From Paenarthrobacter nicotinovorans (GTDB lineage: Bacteria > Actinomycetota > Actinomycetes > Actinomycetales > Micrococcaceae), in the NCBI RefSeq assembly GCF_021919345.1, contig NZ_CP089293.1, forward strand, positions 1 through 64,000: a stretch of DNA of 64,000 nucleotides, given 5' to 3'. Numbering within the stretch: the first letter of the stretch is position 1; every line of letters starts with the position of its first letter. The notes beneath the pieces were generated by a model, which ran no database searches, was not told the origin of the DNA, and saw nothing but the letters and a program-made list of their open reading frames with translations. Both the position numbers and the translations under genes were made by a program. Shown piece after piece: positions 20,841 to 30,150 of the stretch.

Positions 20841-21349
20841 CAGAAGAGCTTGCCCTCTCTTACGGAATCCGGTTCTTCCAGTTCCAGGAGGAAGCGCTTG
20901 TTGCGAAGCCCGCCGGCATAGCCGGTCAGTTGCCCCTTCCGGCCCACTACCCGGTGGCAGGGGATGATGATGCTGATGGGATTACGGCCGACAGCCGAAC
21001 CAACTGCCTGCGCCAGGTGGGGATCACCCAGTTCCTGGGCCAATTCCCCATAGCTGACCGTTTCCCCGAAAGGAATGGTCTCGAGGCGTGCCCAGACCTT
21101 CTCCTGGAAGGGATTTCCGCGTGCCTCGAACGGCACGTTGAATTCGGTGCGTTGACCGGCCAGGTATTCGGAGAGCTCGCTCCGGGTGCGGGAGAACACC
21201 GGGTCCTCGATGGTGGTGGGCTCTCCGAAATAGTCGGGCGGAGGCATATGCCAGTGGCCTTCGTAAAATATGCCCGTCAAAAACTCCCCGCGGGCTGTCA
21301 GCGTCAACTGACCCAACGGGGAGTCCAACGTGGTGTGCCGGTTGCTCAT
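20840..21349 (-). CDS. ogt: Methylated-DNA--protein-cysteine methyltransferase (first copy)
   Basis: This 169-residue suicide enzyme repairs O6-alkylguanine and O4-alkylthymine. It has the active-site motif IIPCHRVVG and the preceding DNA-binding helix pair around IPFGETVSYGELAQ. Its length fits the Ogt family. It is the first gene of the operon; its stop overlaps the sigma-factor start by one base (TGATG). The 45-base gap to crgA must hold the promoter, unless transcription reads through from crgA. Confidence 0.95.
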   Translation of the reverse strand: MSNRHTTLDSPLGQLTLTARGEFLTGIFYEGHWHMPPPDYFGEPTTIEDPVFSRTRSELSEYLAGQRTEFNVPFEARGNPFQEKVWARLETIPFGETVSYGELAQELGDPHLAQAVGSAVGRNPISIIIPCHRVVGRKGQLTGYAGGLRNKRFLLELEEPDSVREGKLF

Positions 21350-21394
21350 ATCCTGTAGACGCCAGCAAGCACTGGAATGTGAGGTCCGGAATTC

Positions 21395-21649
21395 CTAGGA
21401 GCGCCAGCGCGTGGTCATGAGGAACCCGACAATTGCAATGCCGAAGCCGGCCACGATGTTCCAGGATGCCCAGTCGCGGACCGGGAACTGCCCTTCAGTG
21501 ATGTAGAAGGTGATGATCCACAGGAGGCCGAGGATCATCAATCCAAACATGACGGCCTTGTACCAAACCGGGTTGGGCTTGTACTGCTGCGTGGCCGAAG
21601 TCTGTGGGGCCTGGCGGGCAGGCCGCTTGCGGGGCTTGGACTCGGGCAC
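21395..21649 (-). CDS. crgA: Cell division protein CrgA
   Basis: This 84-residue membrane protein belongs to the CrgA family, which recruits peptidoglycan enzymes to the septum in mycobacteria and inhibits FtsZ ring formation in Streptomyces. The cytoplasmic basic N-terminus (KPRKRPARQ) is followed by two transmembrane helices (about 33-50 and 62-78), joined by a short outside loop containing FPVRDWASWN. GTG 21649 has AGGAGG upstream. The position before sortase and trpG is conserved in Actinobacteria. Confidence 0.95.
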   Translation of the reverse strand: MPESKPRKRPARQAPQTSATQQYKPNPVWYKAVMFGLMILGLLWIITFYITEGQFPVRDWASWNIVAGFGIAIVGFLMTTRWRS

Positions 21650-21822
21650 GGATCCTCCTGGACTGTTCGGTTGATACCCGTCCCTGCCGGCCTTGATATC
21701 CTGCAGGAAGGAAATTTCCAGCGGTTAACGGCCACACGGCGTTCCGGGTTGGTTCTAGCTGTCAAGTCTAGCCGCAACTCGGGATACGCCCGCGACGCCC
21801 GCGCCCTATATGAGGAGACCCT

Positions 21823-22635
21823 GTGGCGCACCAGCAGACGACGGCGGCATCAGCCGTGCCGTCCGCCAGCCCGGGGCAGGAACGGCGGCCCCGAAAGCGT
21901 CGACGGGCCTCGGATGTTATCCGTAAAATCAGCCAGATCTTCGGCGAACTCCTCATCACAGCCGGGATAGTCCTGCTGCTGTTCGTTGGCTGGGAATTGT
22001 GGTGGACAAACGTGGAAGCCGATGCCAAGCAAACGGAAGCGGTGAAGAGCTTCGCCCAGGAATTCACCGGCCCGGTAGCTCCGGCGGCGCCGGTGGGTCC
22101 GGTGGACTATGGCCCTCCCGTGGTGGGCAAGGCTCCCGGCAACGGCGGAACCATCGGGATCATGTACATCCCCCGCTTCGGCCAGGACTACACCCGCCCC
22201 ATCATTGAAGGCACGGGCTCGGACGTCCTGGACACCTTGGGATTGGGCCACTACGGAACCACCAGCATGCCTGGAGCTCCCGGCAATTTTGCGGTGGCCG
22301 GCCACAGGCAAACGCACGGTGCGGTCCTGGACAACATCCACACGTTGGTTCCCGGTGACAAGATCTACGTCCAAACCGCGGATGGCTACTACACCTACGT
22401 GTTCCGCAACAATCAGATTGTCCTGCCGGACCGTACCGACGTGCTGATGCCCGTGCCTACCCAACCGGGGGCAACCCCCACGGAAAGTTTCCTCACCATG
22501 ACCAGCTGCAATCCCCGCTTTGGTGCACAGGAACGCATCATCGCGTACTCAGTGCTGGATGGTTGGCAACCTGCCTCGGCAGGGCCGCCGTCGGAAATAG
22601 CCGCCCAAGTAGCCCGCGCCCACGGAAAGGGGTAG
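21823..22635 (+). CDS. Class E sortase
   Basis: This 270-residue transpeptidase anchors surface proteins to the cell wall. It has one N-terminal transmembrane helix (about 45-66), a Pro/Ala/Gly-rich linker, and the sortase barrel. The catalytic His is in VAGHRQTHG and the catalytic Cys in TMTSCNPRF, with the Arg further on in QERIIAYS. Class E sortases typically recognise LAXTG-type signals. GTG 21823 has GAGGAG upstream. It is likely co-transcribed with the two genes that follow. Confidence 0.93.
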   Translation: MAHQQTTAASAVPSASPGQERRPRKRRRASDVIRKISQIFGELLITAGIVLLLFVGWELWWTNVEADAKQTEAVKSFAQEFTGPVAPAAPVGPVDYGPPVVGKAPGNGGTIGIMYIPRFGQDYTRPIIEGTGSDVLDTLGLGHYGTTSMPGAPGNFAVAGHRQTHGAVLDNIHTLVPGDKIYVQTADGYYTYVFRNNQIVLPDRTDVLMPVPTQPGATPTESFLTMTSCNPRFGAQERIIAYSVLDGWQPASAGPPSEIAAQVARAHGKG

Positions 22636-22638
22636 CAG

Positions 22639-22809
22639 ATGTACGCATGGATTTTCCGGAACTTGCCCGGTCCGCTATGGGTACGGATCCTGACCTCACT
22701 GGTACTGGTGGGTGTGGCCCTTGTCTTGATGGTCGAGTTCCTCTTCCCCTGGTTTTCCCAATTCACCACATTGACTGACTCAACGATTGGTTTAGTGCAG
22801 CAGCCATGA
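22639..22809 (+). CDS. Small single-pass membrane protein between sortase and trpG
   Basis: This 56-residue protein (MYAWIFRNLPGPLWVRIL...) starts three bases after the sortase stop and overlaps the ATG of the next gene by four bases (ATGA), which supports translation. It has a single hydrophobic helix (about residues 20-35) and a short outside C-terminus. Mycobacteria also keep a small membrane protein gene just before trpG; homology is inferred from position. Function is unknown. Confidence 0.75.
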   Translation: MYAWIFRNLPGPLWVRILTSLVLVGVALVLMVEFLFPWFSQFTTLTDSTIGLVQQP

Positions 22810-23447
22810 GCACAACAAAGATTTTGGTAATAGATAACTACGACAGCTTCGTCTACACACTGGTGGGCTACCTTCAGGAACTGGGTGCGGAAACAACGGT
22901 CGTCCGTAACGACGACGTCACCCTTGCCGAGGCCATCGAACTGGCCGCAACGCGGGACGGCGTATTGGTTTCCCCCGGGCCCGGGACCCCTGCAGAAGCC
23001 GGCGTGTGCATTGAGCTGATCAAGTGGTGCGGTGAGGCCTCCAAACCCATGTTCGGTGTCTGCTTGGGACACCAGGCCCTCGCTGAGGCCTACGGCGGAG
23101 TGGTGACCCACGCGCCGGAACTCATGCACGGCAAGACATCACCCGTGCGGCATGAAGGCAAAAGCGTCTTCGTCGGCCTGCCCTCGCCCGTCACGGCAAC
23201 GCGGTACCACTCACTGGCGGCGGTTCGTGACTCCATACCGGACGTCCTGGAGGTCACAGCGGAGACGACGAACGGTGTAGTGATGGGTCTTCAACACAGG
23301 ACCGCTCCCCTGTGCGGTGTCCAGTTCCACCCGGAATCAGTGCTCACCGAGGGTGGGTACCAGATGTTGGGGAACTGGCTCGAATCCCTGGGCATGGCCG
23401 GTGCCGCCGAACGTGCCTCCAAGCTGAGCCCGCTCATTAAGCAATAA
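22806..23447 (+). CDS. trpG: Aminodeoxychorismate/anthranilate synthase glutamine amidotransferase subunit
   Basis: This 213-residue class I glutamine amidotransferase supplies ammonia for anthranilate or 4-amino-4-deoxychorismate synthesis. The nucleophile Cys is in FGVCLGHQA, and the catalytic His-Glu pair is in QFHPESVLTEGG. The oxyanion segment SPGPGTPAEAG is intact. No TrpE/PabB partner is in the window, so whether it serves tryptophan or folate (PabA) is open. It is convergent with pknB. Confidence 0.9.
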   Translation: MSTTKILVIDNYDSFVYTLVGYLQELGAETTVVRNDDVTLAEAIELAATRDGVLVSPGPGTPAEAGVCIELIKWCGEASKPMFGVCLGHQALAEAYGGVVTHAPELMHGKTSPVRHEGKSVFVGLPSPVTATRYHSLAAVRDSIPDVLEVTAETTNGVVMGLQHRTAPLCGVQFHPESVLTEGGYQMLGNWLESLGMAGAAERASKLSPLIKQ

Positions 23448-23498
23448 CTGCCGGTAAAGACTTTCCCGGCGGGACGGTGGATCCGCCCAGGCAGCAGG

Positions 23499-25361
23499 CT
23501 ATTTCTTGGTTGTCGTCGGCGTAGGCTTCGGCGTAGGCGTGTCCGTTGTGGGTGTTGGAGTGGGGGTCGGGGTCGGGACAGGCGCGGGAGCCTTCGCAAC
23601 AGTAACGGTGACCAACTTGCCCTGATCTACCTCGCTGTTGAATACCTCGCTTTGTGCCGTGACCTTGCCCGGATCCACCTGCGAGTTTTCCTGTTCCACT
23701 ACCTGCATGGTCAAGCCGTTGGCCTTCAGCGCCGCTTCGGCCTCCGCCACAGGCAGGCCAATGAGTTGGGGCATCAGGACCTTGCCCGATGAGATCTGCA
23801 GCTCCACCTTTGAGGACGTAGCTATGGGTCCGCCCGGCGCCGGGGCTGTGCTGATCACCTGGCCCATGGGTACCGTCGGGCTGTGCGTCCGGACACTGGT
23901 GATGGTGCCCGTGATACCAAGTTCCCGCAGGGCGTCGGTCGCGTTTGCTTCCGTGCGGCCCACGATATCCGCCGGTATGGTCACCGAACTCGGACCGCTG
24001 GAGACCTTGAGGATCACTTCGCCGTCCTGGGGCACCTTGGCGCCCGCTGCGGGCGAGGTGCCAATGGCCATGTCCTTGGCCACAGTATCGCTTGGCTCGC
24101 GTACGGATTTCGGTACCAGCTTGAGCGAGTAGAGCTTCTGGATCGCTTGGGATTCCGACATGTTGGCCACCACCGGAACCTCGATCTGTGCAGGTTCGGC
24201 CGGCTTGGCGTTCATGAGGTTGTAGAGCCAGAACCCGCCGCCGGCCAGTACCAGGATAGTGAAGATCACCAGGGTGGAGATCCACGCTCGACGCCGGGAC
24301 TTCTGCTGGGCGGGCCGCTCACGTTCCGCTGGGAGGCCCAAAGGAAGGGGTTCCTCGTGCTCGTGGTCCAAGGTCTCGTCCTTGAACTGGTCCACGTCCA
24401 AAAGCCCCACGGCGGTAGTGCTCAAGAGCTGCGTGGCGGGATCTTCCTGTTCCACGAGGTCGTTGGGATCTGTGGGGGCTTCGCTTGCCGGGAGTGCAGG
24501 CACGGGAATGCCATTGCTGGCTGCCCGGAGGGCCCGACGGAAGGCCGCTGCGTCCTGGAAGCGGTCAGTACGGTTTTTCTGCAGTGCCTTGACCAAAACG
24601 GAATCCAGCGCATCTGTGATATCCGGGTTGTGGGTGCTGGGCAGTTCCGGGGTTTCCCGGACGTGCTGGTAGGCGACGGACACCGGGCTGTCACCAACGA
24701 ACGGCGGCCTGCTGGTCAGCAGTTCGTACAGGAGGCATCCAGCCGAGTAGAGGTCGCTGCGGGCGTCCACGGTTTCGCCCCGGGCTTGTTCCGGGGAAAG
24801 GTACTGCGCGGTGCCAACGACTGCCTGTGTTTGGGTCATGGTGGCCGCGGAATCTGCCATGGCCCGGGCGATTCCGAAGTCCATGACTTTGACGTCGCCG
24901 GTATCCGCACACACCATGACATTGGCCGGCTTGATATCCCGGTGCACAATCCCTGCCCGGTGGCTGTACTCCAGGGCTGAGAGGACACCCAGCGTGTAGC
25001 CGACGGAGTCCTCTACGCCCAGTTCCTTCGCCTTGATCATGTCCCTCAGGGTGCGGCCCGAGACGAACTCCATGACGATGTACGGAACGCGGACATCCTC
25101 TCCGGGCCCACCTGGAACGGAATATTCTCCGGTATCGAAAATAGCCACGATGGAGGGGTGGTTAAGCGCCGCGACGGCTTGGGCTTCACGCTTGAAACGG
25201 GCCTGGAACTGGGGATCGCGGGCAAGGTCGGCACGCAGGACCTTTACGGCGATGGTTCGGCCCAGGAGGGTATCTGTTCCCTTGTAGACGTCAGCCATGC
25301 CGCCACGACCGATCAACTCACCGAGTTCGTAGCGTCCATTGAGGATGCGCTGTGAAGACAC
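23499..25361 (-). CDS. pknB: PASTA-domain Ser/Thr protein kinase PknB
   Basis: This 620-residue membrane kinase controls cell growth and division. The kinase domain is N-terminal: IGRGGMADVY, Lys40 in IAVKVL, HRDIKPAN, DFGIAR and the activation loop MTQTQAVVGTAQYLSPEQ with the Thr pair. A transmembrane helix at about 340-360 is followed by three PASTA domains that bind muropeptides or lipid II. The C-terminal ~40 residues are a Thr-Pro-rich tail. A longer frame starts at ATG 25409, but GTG 25361 has GAGAGGAGAG seven bases upstream and gives the canonical start. Confidence 0.95.
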   Translation of the reverse strand: MSSQRILNGRYELGELIGRGGMADVYKGTDTLLGRTIAVKVLRADLARDPQFQARFKREAQAVAALNHPSIVAIFDTGEYSVPGGPGEDVRVPYIVMEFVSGRTLRDMIKAKELGVEDSVGYTLGVLSALEYSHRAGIVHRDIKPANVMVCADTGDVKVMDFGIARAMADSAATMTQTQAVVGTAQYLSPEQARGETVDARSDLYSAGCLLYELLTSRPPFVGDSPVSVAYQHVRETPELPSTHNPDITDALDSVLVKALQKNRTDRFQDAAAFRRALRAASNGIPVPALPASEAPTDPNDLVEQEDPATQLLSTTAVGLLDVDQFKDETLDHEHEEPLPLGLPAERERPAQQKSRRRAWISTLVIFTILVLAGGGFWLYNLMNAKPAEPAQIEVPVVANMSESQAIQKLYSLKLVPKSVREPSDTVAKDMAIGTSPAAGAKVPQDGEVILKVSSGPSSVTIPADIVGRTEANATDALRELGITGTITSVRTHSPTVPMGQVISTAPAPGGPIATSSKVELQISSGKVLMPQLIGLPVAEAEAALKANGLTMQVVEQENSQVDPGKVTAQSEVFNSEVDQGKLVTVTVAKAPAPVPTPTPTPTPTTDTPTPKPTPTTTKK

Positions 25362-25415
25362 AGGTGTGCTCTCCTCTCGATGCGCGGGGCCGGGACGTGG
25401 CGTAGACATGGTGGC

Positions 25416-27272
25416 TTAGCGGCCTGTGGGGGACGCAGAGCTGGACGGCTTGGGGTTGCCGCTGGGAGTGACCGGATCCGTAGGGATGAGCTCCTTGGAC
25501 AGGTAGTAGGTCACCGTGGACCCTGCGGGTACCTCGGTGCCGGCGGCAGGCGAGGAACGCACGAACGTGTTCGGGCCCTGGCTGATGCTTCCGTTGACGT
25601 CCTCGCCCCTCACGTACTTAAGCCCTGCCCCCTGCAGGGCGCCCTGGACCTGGGTTTCGGAGACTCCCTGACCGATGTTCGGGACCGCAACCATTTCGGG
25701 TCCCTTTGAGTAGGTCACCGTGATGGTGGTCCCCGGGTCAACAGGACCTGTGGGGTTGAGGCTGAGAACCGTCCCGGGTGTTGCCGGATCGAAGACCTCC
25801 TGGCCGTTGACGCCGAGGCCGAGGGAACGCAGCTTGGCACTGACCGTCTCGAACGGCTGTCCTTGGAATTCCTCCGGGATGATGTTGATCTTCTGCGGCG
25901 TCGACTGGGTGGGCGACGGTGCTTCAGAGGTTTCCGTAGGCGTAGGCGTCGGCGAGGACGACGTCGATGAGGACGACGGGCTGGCAGAACGGCTCGGGCT
26001 CGCGGAAGTGGACTGGCTCGGCGAAGGGGTGGGCGAGAAGAATCCCGACTGGGAAATCAGGAAACCGACCAGCGCGAACAAGACCAGGAGGATCAACGCA
26101 ACAAGGGGCCACGTCCAGGGGCTGCGCTTCTTGCGTTCCGGTTCCTGATCGTCGTAACGTTCGTCATCGCTGTAGATGACTTCTTCGTCGTCGTTCAGTT
26201 GCCGTTCCGCCTCGAGGGCGTTGGCTCGTGTCAGTGGGTTGTCCGCGGATGCCGCAGCGGCTCCCACAGCAGCTCCGGCGGCGCCGGCGCCCAGCACCGG
26301 AAGTGCGGAGGTCGCCGTCGAGGATTGCTCCTTGCCGTAAGGTGAGGCGACGACGCCGGTGGGTGCCGTTGCGGTGTCGACCGGCGCAGTGATGGGGCCG
26401 GTTGAGTCTTCGAACAACAGCATTCCCGGCACAGCGGCATGAGCCGTGGCGATGTCGCCGTTACGGATGGCTTCAGCTGCTTCGGCAAGCTTGATGGCGT
26501 TGGCCGGCCGGTTCTTGGGGTCCTTGGCAAGCATGGACATCAAGAGGGCACGCACGGGCGTAGGCAGCGTCTCCGGCAGGGGCGGCGGTGCGTCATTGAC
26601 CTGCGCCAAGGCGATGGCGATCTGCGATTCCCCGGAGAACGGACGGTGACCTGTGAGGCATTCGTAGCCGATGACACCCAGGGAGTAGATATCCGAGGAC
26701 CCGGTGGCTGTCTGGCCGGTTGCCTGCTCAGGTGCCAGGTACTGGGCGGTGCCCATGACCTGGCCGGTCTGCGTCAGCGGAACCTGGTCCGCCAGGCGGG
26801 CGATGCCGAAGTCGGTGACCTTTACCCGGTTGTCCGGTGTGATGAGCAGGTTGCCGGGCTTGATATCGCGGTGAACCAGGCCTTGCGCGTGGGCCACGGC
26901 AAGGGCCCGGGCTGTCTGGGCAATGATGGAGAGCGTCATGTCCGGGGACAGCACCTGTTCGCGCTCCAGGATGCCGCTCAGGGGGTGGCCCGGCACGAGC
27001 TCCATCACCAGGTATGCCGAGCCGGCTTCCTCGCCGTAATCGAACACGTTGGCGATGCCCACGTGGTTGAGGAGGGCGGTGTGGCGCGCTTCGGCACGGA
27101 AGCGCTGCAGGAAGCCGGGGTCACCCGTGTATTCCTCCTTGAGCACCTTGATGGCCACGATCCGGCCAAGGATCTGGTCCTTGGCCTTCCAGACCTCGCC
27201 CATGCCGCCAATCGCAATGCGACTGGTCAGCTGGAACCTGCCGCCGAGTGTGATTCCCGAAGTAGGCCTCAC
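25416..27272 (-). CDS. pknA: Ser/Thr protein kinase PknA with PASTA domains
   Basis: This 618-residue kinase has [10 protein letters not shown], Lys in [20 protein letters not shown] and an activation loop [18 protein letters not shown]. An acidic juxtamembrane region ([22 protein letters not shown]) leads to one transmembrane helix (about 393-412), then a Ser/Thr/Pro tract and two PASTA-like repeats. Mycobacterial PknA lacks PASTA repeats, so this protein has the fuller layout. It overlaps pbpA by four bases. Confidence 0.92.
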   Translation of the reverse strand: MRPTSGITLGGRFQLTSRIAIGGMGEVWKAKDQILGRIVAIKVLKEEYTGDPGFLQRFRAEARHTALLNHVGIANVFDYGEEAGSAYLVMELVPGHPLSGILEREQVLSPDMTLSIIAQTARALAVAHAQGLVHRDIKPGNLLITPDNRVKVTDFGIARLADQVPLTQTGQVMGTAQYLAPEQATGQTATGSSDIYSLGVIGYECLTGHRPFSGESQIAIALAQVNDAPPPLPETLPTPVRALLMSMLAKDPKNRPANAIKLAEAAEAIRNGDIATAHAAVPGMLLFEDSTGPITAPVDTATAPTGVVASPYGKEQSSTATSALPVLGAGAAGAAVGAAAASADNPLTRANALEAERQLNDDEEVIYSDDERYDDQEPERKKRSPWTWPLVALILLVLFALVGFLISQSGFFSPTPSPSQSTSASPSRSASPSSSSTSSSPTPTPTETSEAPSPTQSTPQKINIIPEEFQGQPFETVSAKLRSLGLGVNGQEVFDPATPGTVLSLNPTGPVDPGTTITVTYSKGPEMVAVPNIGQGVSETQVQGALQGAGLKYVRGEDVNGSISQGPNTFVRSSPAAGTEVPAGSTVTYYLSKELIPTDPVTPSGNPKPSSSASPTGR

Positions 27273-28726
27273 TTATTCAACACCGCCTCAAAAATCTTCT
27301 TTGCGTTCGGACTGGTTAGCTGGGCACCGCTGAGCACGTCCACACGTTCCATGACAATGGTGACGGCTACTTGCGGGTCGTTTGCCGGGGCGAACCCGGT
27401 AAACCATGAGTTGTTCAAACCTGAATCACCGAGTTCCGCCGTGCCGGTCTTGCCGGCCACCTTGATGCCGGGAACGGCTGCGCCCTTGGCAATGCCGTTG
27501 TCCACTGCGCTGGTCATCCATTCGGTGATCTGGCCGGCGATCGGCTGCGTGGTGCTGGTGCGGAGTGCTTCAGGCTTTGTTTCGCTGATGACGCGCAGGT
27601 CAGGAGCACGTACTGTCTGCACCAGGTTCGGCTTCATCTGCACGCCGCCGTTTGCGATGGCTGCCGTCATCATGTTGATCTGCAGCGGAGTAGCTTTGAC
27701 GTCGCGCTGGCCCACGGACGACTGGGCGAGCTGTGCCTGGTCCAGGTCCCTGGGGAAGACGCTCTTGGCCTGCTGAAGCTTGAGCTGATCTCCGAAGGTT
27801 TCACCGAAACCGAATTTCTCGGCCTGCTCACGAATGGCGTCCTGGCCGAGGTCCAGGGCAATGCTCGCAAACGGCGTGTTGCAGGACTGCTCCAGGGCAA
27901 AGGCGAACGACGCCGTCTCCCGGACGTTGCAGTTGCCCCCGGCATAGTTGGGAAGGCTGGCATTGGAACCGGGAAGCGGGAGGCTGCTCGGGTTCGGCAG
28001 CTCACTGTCCTTGTTGTACTTGCCCGAGTTCAACGCCGCGGCCGTGTCAATGAGCTTGAAAACCGAGCCGGGAGAGAGCAGGTTTCCGGTGGGACCGCTG
28101 ACGTTCTGGTTCAGGTTGATACCCGGGATCTGGTTCAGCTGGGCCATGTTCGCCTCTGCAGCGGCAGTGTCGTGGGTGGCAATCAGGTTGGGGTCGTAGG
28201 ACGGCTTGGAGACCATCGCCAGGATGGCTCCCGTCTTCGGGTTGGTGACCACGATGGAACCCCGCTGGCCGTCCGGAATGAGGTCGTAGGCCAGCTTCTG
28301 GATGGCAGGATCAAGGGTCAGCTCCACAGAAGCGCCCTTGGGTTCCTTGCCCAGGAACATCTGGCTGATGCGGTCCAGGAACAACTGGTCCGAGTTACCC
28401 GCCAGGGTTTCCCCCATTGACTGCTCCAGCCCGGTGGATCCGAAGCCCCTCGAGAAGAAGCCGGTGACGCCCGCATAAAGCTCCGGCTGGGGGTACGAAC
28501 GCTGGAAGGCGCAGGACTCGGTTCCGGGGACGGACTCTGCCACCGGTTTCCCGCCAACGATGATGGCACCGCGTTCGTTGCAGAACGTGGCGAGGATGGC
28601 GCGCTGGTTCCAGGGATTGGCGTTGAGGTCGTCCGCGCCAATGACCTGGACGTAGCTGATGGCGCCGAAAATCAACGCGAACATGGCGACGGCGGCCATC
28701 CACGAGCTGCGAATCGCTTGGTTCAT
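27269..28726 (-). CDS. pbpA: Class B penicillin-binding protein PbpA
   Basis: This 485-residue peptidoglycan transpeptidase has an N-terminal anchor helix (about 10-30), a dimerisation domain and a penicillin-binding domain. The active serine is in the SxxK motif LSPGSVFKL, the SxN motif is in EQSCNTPF, and the KTG motif is in AGKTGTAE. It is the partner transpeptidase of the SEDS glycosyltransferase encoded immediately upstream. Overlaps of four bases on both sides indicate one transcript with rodA and pknA. Confidence 0.95.
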   Translation of the reverse strand: MNQAIRSSWMAAVAMFALIFGAISYVQVIGADDLNANPWNQRAILATFCNERGAIIVGGKPVAESVPGTESCAFQRSYPQPELYAGVTGFFSRGFGSTGLEQSMGETLAGNSDQLFLDRISQMFLGKEPKGASVELTLDPAIQKLAYDLIPDGQRGSIVVTNPKTGAILAMVSKPSYDPNLIATHDTAAAEANMAQLNQIPGINLNQNVSGPTGNLLSPGSVFKLIDTAAALNSGKYNKDSELPNPSSLPLPGSNASLPNYAGGNCNVRETASFAFALEQSCNTPFASIALDLGQDAIREQAEKFGFGETFGDQLKLQQAKSVFPRDLDQAQLAQSSVGQRDVKATPLQINMMTAAIANGGVQMKPNLVQTVRAPDLRVISETKPEALRTSTTQPIAGQITEWMTSAVDNGIAKGAAVPGIKVAGKTGTAELGDSGLNNSWFTGFAPANDPQVAVTIVMERVDVLSGAQLTSPNAKKIFEAVLNK

Positions 28727-30150
28727 TGATGCTTCACCGCCTCAGTTGGTGCGCTTGGTGTCTGGCCTGTTGGAGTCTTGACTGTCCCGTGGGAGCTGGT
28801 GGTCGGGGGTTTGTTGACCATGGGTGTGGTGTCAACCGGTCCGCGGGCCGTATTGGAGATCATGAGCAGCAGCCCGACGATGATCCAGTTGGCCAGCAGG
28901 GATGAACCCCCGGCGGCCAGGAACGGGGTGGTCAGGCCGGTCAACGGGATGAGCCGGGTGACGCCGCCGATGACCACGAAGCACTGCAGTGCGATCGCGA
29001 AGGACAAGCCGCACGCCAGGAGCTTTCCGAAGGCGTCGCGCGTTCCCAGGGCTGCGCGGAAACCGCGGGTGAAGAGCAGCAAATAGAGCATCACCACGGC
29101 GAAAAGGCCGATCAGGCCCAGTTCTTCGCCGATGAGCGCCACGATCATGTCGCTGTTTGCGAACGGAACCAGGTCCGGGCGGCCCTGTCCCAGTCCTGTT
29201 CCCACCAGGCCGCCGTCGGCCATGCCGAACAGGCCTTGGACGATCTGTCCACTCCCGCCGGGAGACCTGCCGAAGACCTCCGGGGTGAAGGCGTTGATCC
29301 AGCTGTCGATCCTGAACGCGACGTGGGAGAAGATCTTCGATGCGATGAAACCGCCGCCGAGGATCAGGGCCAGGCCAATAACGACCCAGGAGATACGGCT
29401 GGTGGCCACGTAGATCATCACGATAAAGAGGCCGAAGAAGAGGACGGACGATCCGAGGTCGCGCTGGAAGACCAGGACACCGATGCTCACCAGCCAGGCG
29501 GTGATCATCGGACCCAGGTCCTTGAAGCGGGGGAACTGCATGGGACCGATCTTCCGGCCGGCCAGGAGGATGAGGTCCCGGTTGGACGACAGATAACCCG
29601 CGAAGAATATGGCCAGGGTGATCTTGGCGATTTCACCAGGCTGGAAAGTCATGGGGCCGATGCGGATCCAGACGCTGGCACCGAGCACCTCACCGGCGGA
29701 GATGCCGGGCACCAGAGGAAGAATCAGCAGCAATGCACTGGCCGCCAACGAGATGTAGGTGAAGCGGCGCAGGATGCGGTGGTCCTTGAGGAACCAGATC
29801 ACGGCGATGGAAACGGCCATGGCAATCAGCGTCCACCGGAGCTGGTTGTTGCCGGTGTCGTCGCCAGGGCCGTCCATGCGGTGGATCAGGGCCAGGCCCA
29901 ATCCATTCAGGGCCACCACGATGGGAAGTATTACCGGATCGGCATATTTAGCGCGGAGACGGAGCACCACGTGGAATGCAAAGGCGGCTACGGCGAGCAG
30001 GCTCGATTGGAACCAGAAGTCGCTGTCCAGTCCCAGATCCGAGTTGAGGCTGACCAGTGCGCTGGCGCCGATTCCAACGGCAAGTGCCAGCACGATGAGC
30101 AGAAGCTCGACGTTCCGGCGGGGCTTGGGGGCGGTTTCAGTCTGGATCAT
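28723..30150 (-). CDS. rodA: FtsW/RodA/SpoVE-family (SEDS) peptidoglycan glycosyltransferase
   Basis: This 475-residue membrane protein has ten or more hydrophobic helices and SEDS-family segments such as WIRIGPMTFQPGEIAK, FQRDLGSSVLFFG and TGLTTPFLAAGGSSL. SEDS proteins polymerise lipid II together with a class B PBP, here PbpA. The C-terminal 45 residues are hydrophilic and Thr/Pro-rich. It overlaps pstP and pbpA by four bases each. Confidence 0.95.
   Translation of the reverse strand: MIQTETAPKPRRNVELLLIVLALAVGIGASALVSLNSDLGLDSDFWFQSSLLAVAAFAFHVVLRLRAKYADPVILPIVVALNGLGLALIHRMDGPGDDTGNNQLRWTLIAMAVSIAVIWFLKDHRILRRFTYISLAASALLLILPLVPGISAGEVLGASVWIRIGPMTFQPGEIAKITLAIFFAGYLSSNRDLILLAGRKIGPMQFPRFKDLGPMITAWLVSIGVLVFQRDLGSSVLFFGLFIVMIYVATSRISWVVIGLALILGGGFIASKIFSHVAFRIDSWINAFTPEVFGRSPGGSGQIVQGLFGMADGGLVGTGLGQGRPDLVPFANSDMIVALIGEELGLIGLFAVVMLYLLLFTRGFRAALGTRDAFGKLLACGLSFAIALQCFVVIGGVTRLIPLTGLTTPFLAAGGSSLLANWIIVGLLLMISNTARGPVDTTPMVNKPPTTSSHGTVKTPTGQTPSAPTEAVKHQ

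Noticed and set aside
20177..21358. 393-codon plus-strand frame over the alkylation-repair operon
   Set aside because: The composition is Arg/Pro/Gly-rich shadow sequence, and it is fully antisense to three genes with clear motifs.
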